Assembly: GCA_021202835.1 (NCBI GenBank)
Contig: JAJQCI010000229.1
Span: 1 to 7,531, forward strand
Direction: 5' to 3'
Length of the DNA stretch: 7,531 nt
DNA from: Clostridiales bacterium
Lineage (GTDB): Bacteria > Bacillota > Clostridia > Lachnospirales > CAG-274
Shown: in pieces, positions 1-5,451 of the stretch
Numbering within the stretch: position 1 is the first letter of the stretch
How the letters are laid out: every line of letters starts with the position of its first letter
Program-made: the position numbers and the translations under genes
The notes under the pieces: model-generated
The model's database searches: none
What the model was told of the DNA's origin: nothing
Seen by the model: the letters and a program-made list of their open reading frames with translations, nothing else

Positions 1-37
1 TCTGAGTTCATTTAAAAATATATTATATAAAAATCAC

Positions 38-66
38 TTGACAATTTTCCCTACAAGTGATATTTT
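38..66 (+). promoter_or_regulatory. Sigma-A-type promoter of the hrcA-grpE-dnaK-dnaJ operon
   Basis: A perfect -35 box TTGACA lies at 38-43. Exactly 17 bases later there is a -10-like hexamer TATTTT (61-66), which matches 4 of 6 bases of TATAAT. Transcription would begin near 72-74, just before the CIRCE operator, the usual arrangement for HrcA-controlled operons. The weak -10 is the main uncertainty. An imperfect inverted repeat (26-40 with 54-70) covers both boxes. Confidence 0.75.
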
Positions 67-77
67 TATAACAGTGA

Positions 78-104
78 GTAGCACTCAGCAAAAGGGAGTG
101 CTAA
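78..104 (+). promoter_or_regulatory. CIRCE operator (HrcA binding site)
   Basis: The arms GTAGCACTC (78-86) and GAGTGCTAA (96-104) are separated by a 9-base spacer. This matches the CIRCE consensus TTAGCACTC-N9-GAGTGCTAA at every position except the first base of the left arm. It sits just downstream of the predicted transcription start and 42 bases before the hrcA start codon. HrcA bound here would block transcription of the whole operon, and loss of active HrcA on heat shock would relieve it. The operon therefore encodes its own repressor and is autoregulated. Confidence 0.97.
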
Positions 105-146
105 CAAGAAGATTGTATTGAGGTGTAATAACGGGGAAGTGATATT

Positions 147-1181
147 ATGGATTTAAGCGGAAGAAAAATAAAAATTTTGGAAGCTATAATCACCGACTAT
201 ATTAAGACCGGCGATCCCGTAGGTTCCAGAACAATTTCCAAAAAATACCCTTTGGGAATTTCTTCTGCAACTATCAGAAATGAAATGAGTGATTTGGAAG
301 AACTGGGGCTTATATGTCAGCCTCATACCTCGGCAGGGCGAATCCCCTCCGACAAAGGATACAGGCTTTATGTTGACAGGCTTATGAGAAAAAGCTCTCT
401 GCCCCCTGAAGAAAGTCTTTTTCTTCGGGAGCTTATAACGGCAAACATAAGCCACATAGACTATCTTATGGAGCAGACGGCGAAAACTCTCGCACGAATG
501 ACAAACTATGCTACGGTAGTCACAGAAGCCAAAGCAGACAACGACAGGCTTAAACATATTTCTCTGGTTCCCGTTGACAATCACAGCCTTGTAATGGTCA
601 GGGTGTCGGAAAACAGAAAAGTAGACAATACTATTTTAAGAGCCGACATAATTCTCGACTTTGATGTTTTAAACCAAATCACGGCGGCTGTTAACAGCTA
701 TATAAATACTTACGGCACATCTCCCGTAAGAGACGCCATAAGCGATATTTTAGAGGAATTCGAACCCTATAAGCTTTTGGTTTCGGAGGTTTTCAAGGCC
801 GTATTCAAGGGCAGGGCAAAAAGCTCCGAAATATATACAAGCGGCGTAAACAATATTTTGAACTATCCCGAATTTTCGGATATTTCAAAGGCAAAAAAAT
901 TGTTCAGCCTTTTGGAACAGAAAGAGATGCTTTCCGAACTTTTAAACGATAATTCGGAAGATAAAACCGGAGTTCAGATTATTATAGGCGGCGAAAACAA
1001 TCTTCAGCAGCTTAAGGATCTTTCGATTATTAAAACGAATTATACGCTGGGCAGAGGAAACATAGGCTTTATAGGAATCATAGGCCCTACCAGAATGAAT
1101 TATTCCCAGGCGGTTTCCGTTTTAAGCGAAATGGTGGACAATCTGAACGAGGTTATAAAAGCACTGACAGGAGGTCAATAA
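147..1181 (+). CDS. hrcA: Heat-inducible transcription repressor HrcA
   Basis: This encodes HrcA, the cytoplasmic repressor that binds CIRCE operators and controls class I heat-shock genes. The product has 344 residues, a normal length for the family. The N-terminal winged-helix DNA-binding region (about residues 1-80) contains the family motifs SSATIRNEMSDLE (39-51) and SAGRIPSDKGYRLYVD (62-77). The middle and C-terminal part correspond to the GAF-like and dimerisation region, with the conserved IGPTRMNY block near the end (312-319). The ATG at 147 is supported by a purine-rich GGGGAAG (133-139) seven bases upstream. It is the first gene of the operon, directly behind the CIRCE operator, with only 3 bases before grpE. 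In this family GroEL is known to help HrcA fold; groEL is not in this window. No disrupting mutation is visible. Confidence 0.97.
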   Translation: MDLSGRKIKILEAIITDYIKTGDPVGSRTISKKYPLGISSATIRNEMSDLEELGLICQPHTSAGRIPSDKGYRLYVDRLMRKSSLPPEESLFLRELITANISHIDYLMEQTAKTLARMTNYATVVTEAKADNDRLKHISLVPVDNHSLVMVRVSENRKVDNTILRADIILDFDVLNQITAAVNSYINTYGTSPVRDAISDILEEFEPYKLLVSEVFKAVFKGRAKSSEIYTSGVNNILNYPEFSDISKAKKLFSLLEQKEMLSELLNDNSEDKTGVQIIIGGENNLQQLKDLSIIKTNYTLGRGNIGFIGIIGPTRMNYSQAVSVLSEMVDNLNEVIKALTGGQ

Positions 1182-1184
1182 AAA

Positions 1185-1778
1185 GTGACGGAAGAAAATA
1201 AAAAAGACGATTTGAATTTAAACGAAGAAGCAAATGATGAATTAAAAGAAAAAACAGCGGAAAACTCCGCCGAAAAAGAAGCCGAAACAGCCGAAGAGCC
1301 CAAAACCGCCGAAGATGTGGCAAATGAAAACACGCCATCCAAGGAGGAACAGCTTGAGGCAAAGATTGCGGAGCTTAACGACAGGCTTCTTCGAAACCTT
1401 GCGGAATTTGACAACTACCGCAAGAGAACAACCCTCGAAAAATCGGCTATGTATTCCGCCGGAACAGCCGATGCAGCCGAGAAGCTTCTGCCTGTTTTGG
1501 ATAACTTCGAAAGAGCCTTATCTTCGGAGAAGGACAAAGAAAACAGCCTTTACAAGGGTGTTGAAATGATATTCAAGCAGATGACGCAGGCCTTTAAGGA
1601 TATGGGAATTTCCGAAATAGAAGCCGAGGGCCAAACCTTCGACCCCAACTTTCATAATGCGGTTATGCACATAGAAGACGAAAGCTTAGGGGAAAATGTA
1701 GTAAGCCAGGTTCTTCAAAAGGGCTATAAATATAATGACAGGGTTATAAGACCCGCAATGGTTCAAGTGGCAAACTGA
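1185..1778 (+). CDS. grpE: Nucleotide exchange factor GrpE
   Basis: GrpE is the cytoplasmic co-chaperone that releases ADP from DnaK and so resets it for the next substrate-binding cycle; in the family it acts as a dimer. The product has 197 residues. The first 55 or so are very rich in Glu, Lys and Ala and probably disordered. They are followed by the long dimerisation helix region (about 55-90, including RLLRNLAEFDNYRKR at 67-81), the conserved VLDNFERAL (104-112), and the C-terminal beta domain with FDPNFHNAV (152-160) and GYKYNDRVIRPAMVQV (180-195), which together match the GrpE signature. The start is a GTG with a strong AGGAGGT (1169-1175) nine bases upstream, inside the 3' end of hrcA, so translation of the two genes is probably coupled. 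Confidence 0.97.
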   Translation: MTEENKKDDLNLNEEANDELKEKTAENSAEKEAETAEEPKTAEDVANENTPSKEEQLEAKIAELNDRLLRNLAEFDNYRKRTTLEKSAMYSAGTADAAEKLLPVLDNFERALSSEKDKENSLYKGVEMIFKQMTQAFKDMGISEIEAEGQTFDPNFHNAVMHIEDESLGENVVSQVLQKGYKYNDRVIRPAMVQVAN

Positions 1779-1812
1779 AAAAAAGTAAATTATATTCTAG
1801 GAGGAATTAATA

Positions 1813-3666
1813 ATGGGAAAAATTATAGGTATTGACTTAGGAACAACAAACTCATGTGTGGCAGTTATGGAAGGCGGCCAGCCCGTTGTTATTACAAACA
1901 GCGAAGGCTTCAGAACAACCCCCTCTGTAGTGGGCTTCACAAAAACAGGCGAAAGACTTGTAGGCGAAACAGCTAAAAGACAGGCCGTTACAAACGTAGC
2001 CGGCACTGTAATTTCAATAAAGCGTCATATGGGCGAGGATTATAAGTTTGAAAACGACGGAAAGAAATATTCTCCTCAGGAAATCTCGGCTATGATTCTT
2101 CAGAAGCTTAAGAAGGACGCAGAAAGCTATTTAGGCGAAACAGTAAGCGAAGCTGTTATCACCGTTCCCGCATATTTCACAGACTCTCAGAGACAGGCCA
2201 CAAAGGACGCAGGCAAGATTGCCGGTTTTGACGTTAAACGTATCATAAACGAGCCTACGGCGGCTGCCCTTGCTTACGGTCTTGAAAACGAAAAGGAACA
2301 GAAGATTATGGTTTATGACTTAGGCGGCGGCACATTCGACGTTTCTATTATCGATATTGCCGACGGAACAATTGAGGTTCTTGCCACAGCCGGAAACAAC
2401 CACTTAGGCGGCGACGATTTCGACCAGAGAATAATAAACTACCTTATAAGCGATTTCAAGTCAAAGGAAGGCATTGACTTATCAAGCGACAAGATGGCTA
2501 TGCAGAGACTTAAGGAAGCCGCAGAAAAGGCAAAGAAGGAGCTTTCATCCGCAACAACAACAAACATTAACCTTCCTTTCATCACGATGAATCAGGACGG
2601 CCCCAAGCATATGGACGTTACTCTTTCGAGAGCTAAGTTCAACGAGCTTACCTCAGACCTTGTAGACGCAACACTGGGCCCCGTTCGTTCAGCTTTAAAC
2701 GACGCAGATCTTTCGGCCTCAGATCTTGACAAGGTTCTCCTTGTCGGCGGTTCCACAAGAATCCCTGCAGTTCAGGACGAGGTAGCCAAAATAACAGGCA
2801 AGGACCCCTTCAAGGGCATCAACCCCGACGAATGTGTTGCTATAGGAGCAGCTATTCAGGGCGGAACCCTCTCAGGCGAAGCAGGCGCAGGCTCTGTTCT
2901 CCTTCTGGATGTAACACCTCTTACACTGGGTATCGAAACAGCCGGCGGAGTTGCTACATCACTTATCCCCAGAAACACAACTATCCCTGTAAACAAGAAG
3001 CAGGTTTTCTCAACCTATGCCGATAACCAGACAGCAGTTGACATAAACATCGTTCAGGGCGAAAGACCTCTGGCAAAAGACAACAAGTCTTTGGGAATGT
3101 TCCGTCTTGACGGTATCCCGGCAGCTCCCAGAGGAATTCCTCAGATTGAAGTAACCTTCGACATCGACGCAAACGGTATCGTTAAGGTAACGGCAAAGGA
3201 TTTGGGAACAGGCAAACAGCAGGATATCACTATAACCTCCTCAACAAACTTAAGCGATGAAGAAATCGAAAAGGCAGTTAAGGAAGCCGCTCAGTATGCA
3301 GAGCAGGACAAAAAGCGTAAGGAAGCCGTAGACGCTAAAAACGAAGCCGAAGCCATAATCTTCCAGACAGAAAAGACCCTTAAGGATTTGGGCGACAAGA
3401 TTTCTCCCGAAGACAAGGCTAAAATCGAAACAGAGGTTAACAACTTAAAGACTGTTTCAGAGGGCAAGGCTCCCGAAACAATGAACGAAACAGACGTTCA
3501 GACAATAAAGGCCGCAACAGAAAGCCTTACAAAGGTTTTAAACGACTTCACAACAAAGCTTTATCAGCAGGCTCAGGCAGCCGGCGTTGACCCCAGCCAG
3601 ATGGGCGGACAGGGCTATCAGAACGGCGGCGCTGCAGGCGGAAACGACGACATAATTGATCAATAA
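1813..3666 (+). CDS. dnaK: Molecular chaperone DnaK (Hsp70)
   Basis: DnaK is the ATP-driven Hsp70 chaperone of the cytoplasm, binding exposed hydrophobic peptides and cycling with DnaJ and GrpE. The product has 617 residues, normal for Gram-positive DnaK. The three Hsp70 signatures are intact: IDLGTTNS (7-14), VYDLGGGTFDVSI (167-179) and VLLVGGSTRIPAVQ (308-321). The interdomain linker LLLDVTP is at 363-369, the beta substrate-binding domain runs from about 370 to 475 and the helical lid from about 480 to 590. A Gly/Gln/Asn-rich tail ends in DDIIDQ, somewhat shorter than the acidic end of many bacterial DnaKs. The ATG is placed by AGGAGG (1799-1804) eight bases upstream. It is third in the CIRCE-controlled operon, 34 bases after grpE and 20 before dnaJ; I see no convincing separate promoter in these gaps. 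Confidence 0.99.
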   Translation: MGKIIGIDLGTTNSCVAVMEGGQPVVITNSEGFRTTPSVVGFTKTGERLVGETAKRQAVTNVAGTVISIKRHMGEDYKFENDGKKYSPQEISAMILQKLKKDAESYLGETVSEAVITVPAYFTDSQRQATKDAGKIAGFDVKRIINEPTAAALAYGLENEKEQKIMVYDLGGGTFDVSIIDIADGTIEVLATAGNNHLGGDDFDQRIINYLISDFKSKEGIDLSSDKMAMQRLKEAAEKAKKELSSATTTNINLPFITMNQDGPKHMDVTLSRAKFNELTSDLVDATLGPVRSALNDADLSASDLDKVLLVGGSTRIPAVQDEVAKITGKDPFKGINPDECVAIGAAIQGGTLSGEAGAGSVLLLDVTPLTLGIETAGGVATSLIPRNTTIPVNKKQVFSTYADNQTAVDINIVQGERPLAKDNKSLGMFRLDGIPAAPRGIPQIEVTFDIDANGIVKVTAKDLGTGKQQDITITSSTNLSDEEIEKAVKEAAQYAEQDKKRKEAVDAKNEAEAIIFQTEKTLKDLGDKISPEDKAKIETEVNNLKTVSEGKAPETMNETDVQTIKAATESLTKVLNDFTTKLYQQAQAAGVDPSQMGGQGYQNGGAAGGNDDIIDQ

Positions 3667-3686
3667 TATAATAAGGACAGATTATA

Positions 3687-4810
3687 ATGGCAGATAAAAG
3701 AGATTATTATGAGGTTATGGGCGTTGATAAAAACGCCTCTCAAGACCAGATTAAAAAAGCATACAGAAAAAAAGCCAAGGAATGCCACCCCGACTTTCAC
3801 CCCGACGACCCTGAGGCCGAAGCTAAATTTAAAGAGCTGAACGAAGCAAACGAGGTTCTTTCAGACCCGGATAAGAGAGCCGCCTATGACCGCTACGGCC
3901 ACGCCGCCTTTGAACAGGGCGGAGCAGGCGGCGGCTACGGCGGAGGTTTTTCGGGCAGTATGAATATGGACGACATATTCGATATGTTCGGCGGAATATT
4001 CGGCGGCGGAGGCAGCCAGCGTCAAAGGCGTAACGGCCCCATGAGGGGTTCCGATATAACCTTAACCTTAGTAATCTCCTTTGAAGAGGCTGTATTCGGC
4101 TGCACAAAGAAGGTCAGTGTTGACTCGGTGGCTCCCTGTGAAAAATGTCACGGCAGCGGCGCCAAACCGGGAACCTCTCCCGAGACCTGCCCCACATGCC
4201 ACGGCTCCGGTATGGAAACAACAATGCGCCAAACCATGTTCGGTATGGCCCAGTCGTCCACAACCTGCCGAACCTGCGGCGGCAGAGGCCAAATTATAAA
4301 AGAACCCTGCCCAAGCTGCAACGGAACAGGCCGTGTAAGAAAGTCGGCTATGGTTGATATAAATATTCCGGCAGGAATAAACAACGGCCAGACAATACGC
4401 AAGGCAGGCTTCGGCAACGCCGGCACAAACGGCGGCTCAAGCGGCGACCTCTTAATAAGCGTAAGCGTTCGCCCAGCACAAAATTCGTCCGTCAGGAAAA
4501 CAACATTCTTTCGGATATAAAAATAAGTGTCGTTCAGGCAATTTTAGGCGGCGAAATAACAATTCCCACATTGGACGGCGAAGAAAAATACAACATAAAG
4601 CCGGGAACCCAGCCGGAATCTAAAATTTTTCTTAAGGGCAAGGGCGTACCCTTCTTAAGAAATAAAACAAAGAGGGGCGACCACATTGTGACGGTTAAGG
4701 TGGAAATACCCACAAACATTTCAGACCGCCAAAAGGAGCTCATAAGAGAGTTTGCCGGTCTTCCCAAAAAAGAAAAATTCACAGACAAGGTAAAAAAAGC
4801 ACTTTCATAA
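3687..4810 (+). pseudogene. dnaJ: Chaperone DnaJ (Hsp40), interrupted by a one-base frameshift
   Basis: DnaJ delivers substrates to DnaK and stimulates its ATPase. The first frame (3687-4520, 277 residues) contains the J domain (about 4-70) with the essential HPD at 34-36, the Gly/Phe-rich region (about 71-118), four intact CXXCXGXG zinc-binding repeats starting at Cys151, Cys168, Cys194 and Cys208, and the start of the C-terminal substrate-binding domain up to GDLLISVSVRP (253-263). After Pro263 the frame drifts into AQNSSVRKTTF and stops. The -1 frame from 4475 continues the family sequence with STKFVRQENNILSD and runs to 4810. Restoring one base near 4473-4475 (for example CCC for Pro263) gives a 374-residue DnaJ, the usual length. 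The start is supported by AAGGA (3673-3677) nine bases upstream. It may be a real mutation or a sequence error; no canonical slippery heptamer is visible at the junction. If real, the truncated product lacks the second C-terminal domain and dimerisation region. Confidence 0.9.
4475..4810 (+). CDS. dnaJ: Out-of-frame 3' part of dnaJ (C-terminal domain)
   Basis: This stretch lies in the -1 frame relative to the dnaJ start and encodes the last 111 residues of a DnaJ. It begins STKFVRQENNIL and includes VVQAILGGEITIPTLDGE and FLKGKGVPFLR, conserved blocks of the second C-terminal domain, then a Lys-rich end. It has no start codon with a good ribosome binding site. A TTG at 4571 falls inside the conserved TLDGE block and is most unlikely to be a true start. 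It should be read as the continuation of the upstream gene, not as a separate gene. Confidence 0.85.
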   Translation, partial: STKFVRQENNILSDIKISVVQAILGGEITIPTLDGEEKYNIKPGTQPESKIFLKGKGVPFLRNKTKRGDHIVTVKVEIPTNISDRQKELIREFAGLPKKEKFTDKVKKALS

Positions 4811-4825
4811 AAATATAACCACACA

Positions 4826-4867
4826 GGGGCAGAAAGCAAAATCAAGGCTTTCTGCCCTTCTGTTTTT
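4826..4867 (+). terminator. Rho-independent terminator of the dnaK operon
   Basis: An 11-bp perfect stem pairs GGGCAGAAAGC (4827-4837) with GCTTTCTGCCC (4847-4857) across a 9-base loop. A further G-U pair can form at its base. It is followed by a U-rich run ending in TTTTT (4863-4867). It begins 15 bases after the dnaJ stop codon and so closes the chaperone operon. Confidence 0.93.
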
Positions 4868-4888
4868 AGGCTTTTCATTTGCTTCAGT

Positions 4889-4921
4889 CATATATTTTAA
4901 TTTTCCCCCATATATTGTAAT
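4889..4921 (+). repeat. 13-bp direct repeat, 20-bp period, upstream of the FMN_bind-like gene
   Basis: CATATATTTTAAT (4889-4901) and CATATATTGTAAT (4909-4921) are identical at 12 of 13 positions and start exactly 20 bases apart, about two helical turns. They lie between the dnaJ terminator and the gene starting at 4951. The second copy ends in TGTAAT, which could serve as a -10 element, although no good -35 box stands 17 bases before it. The repeat is AT-rich, so chance similarity is possible. Confidence 0.5.
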
Positions 4922-4950
4922 AAAAATAAAATCAGCCGGAGGATACAGCT

Positions 4951-5379
4951 TTGAGTGCAAAAATAGTTGTTGTTCAAATGAAGGATTTAGTTAAAAGAGG
5001 AATATTCATTGTTTTGGGCATAATCATAATAGCGGCCATTATAATATTTTTAAGCTCTGACAGAGATAAAACAAGCTACATACCGGGCACATATTCCTCT
5101 GAAATAATACTGCAGAGCAGTCCCGTTGTTATTGAAGTAACCGTAGATGAAAAATCCATTTTGGATATTGCAATGCTTAACCTGGGAGAAACTCAAGAGG
5201 TGTTTTATCCTCTGTTTGAGCCCTCATTTGAGGCGCTGAGGGGTGAAATTCTTTCCTCCCAGTCTGCGGATATAGAAATAACGGAAAACGCCGTAACATC
5301 GTCAATACTTTTAGACGCCGTAAAAGCCGCTCTGGCAGAGGCAAAAAAAGAAAAATCTGACACGGAGACAACATCATAA
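4951..5379 (+). CDS. Small membrane-anchored protein with degenerate FMN_bind-like domain
   Basis: The product has 142 residues. A short basic N-terminus (Lys11, Lys15, Arg16) precedes one strongly hydrophobic helix (about 17-35), so it is probably anchored with the C-terminal domain outside. The exported part begins YIPGTYSSEI (43-52) and continues with VVIEVTVDEKSI (59-70), YPLFEPSFEAL (86-96), and VTSSILLDAVKAALAEA (115-131). That layout resembles the FMN_bind family, whose members begin with a similar PGTY block and carry an SGATxTS motif just before a helix like DAVKAAL. Here the motif position reads TENAVTS, so the residue that would be flavinylated is not conserved. I recall similar clostridial proteins, usually unnamed. 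The TTG start at 4951 is chosen because GGAGGA (4938-4943) lies seven bases upstream; the in-frame ATG at 4978 has no such site. It is probably its own transcription unit between two terminators. Function unknown. Confidence 0.85.
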   Translation: MSAKIVVVQMKDLVKRGIFIVLGIIIIAAIIIFLSSDRDKTSYIPGTYSSEIILQSSPVVIEVTVDEKSILDIAMLNLGETQEVFYPLFEPSFEALRGEILSSQSADIEITENAVTSSILLDAVKAALAEAKKEKSDTETTS

Positions 5380-5381
5380 AG

Positions 5382-5431
5382 AAAAAGTCGGCGGCCTCCT
5401 TAAAAAGGGAAAAGCCGCCGGCTTAGTTTTT
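5382..5431. terminator. Bidirectional intrinsic terminator between convergent genes
   Basis: AAGTCGGCGGC (5385-5395) pairs with GCCGCCGGCTT (5414-5424) in an 11-bp stem with one G-U pair. A small inner CCTT/AAGG stem (5398-5401 with 5405-5408) is possible. On the + strand it is followed by TTTTT (5427-5431). On the - strand the run AAAAA (5382-5386) becomes TTTTT after the stem. It lies between the + gene ending at 5379 and the - gene ending at 5452, so it can stop transcription from both sides. Confidence 0.9.
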
Positions 5432-5451
5432 ATATTGTTATTGATAAAGCT

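Noticed and set aside
153..584. 143-codon open frame on the - strand inside hrcA
   Set aside because: It is antisense to the conserved DNA-binding domain of hrcA and has no family features.
1779..1812. Internal promoter between grpE and dnaK
   Set aside because: TATATT-like sequence is present, but no -35 box is found at suitable spacing; the AT-rich gap of 34 bases gives such matches by chance.
4465..4505. Programmed ribosomal frameshift in dnaJ
   Set aside because: A -1 shift would be required, but I see no slippery heptamer at the junction fixed by the conserved residues, and dnaJ is not a known recoded gene. A simple indel or sequence error is more likely.
4571..4810. Separate 79-residue gene starting at TTG 4571
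   Set aside because: The TTG lies inside a conserved DnaJ block and has no ribosome binding site. Family sequence continues upstream of it in the same frame to 4475, so it is the 3' part of dnaJ.
4827..4857. GC-containing inverted repeat as a possible operator or small RNA
   Set aside because: The position just after the dnaJ stop, the perfect stem and the following T-run fit an intrinsic terminator fully.
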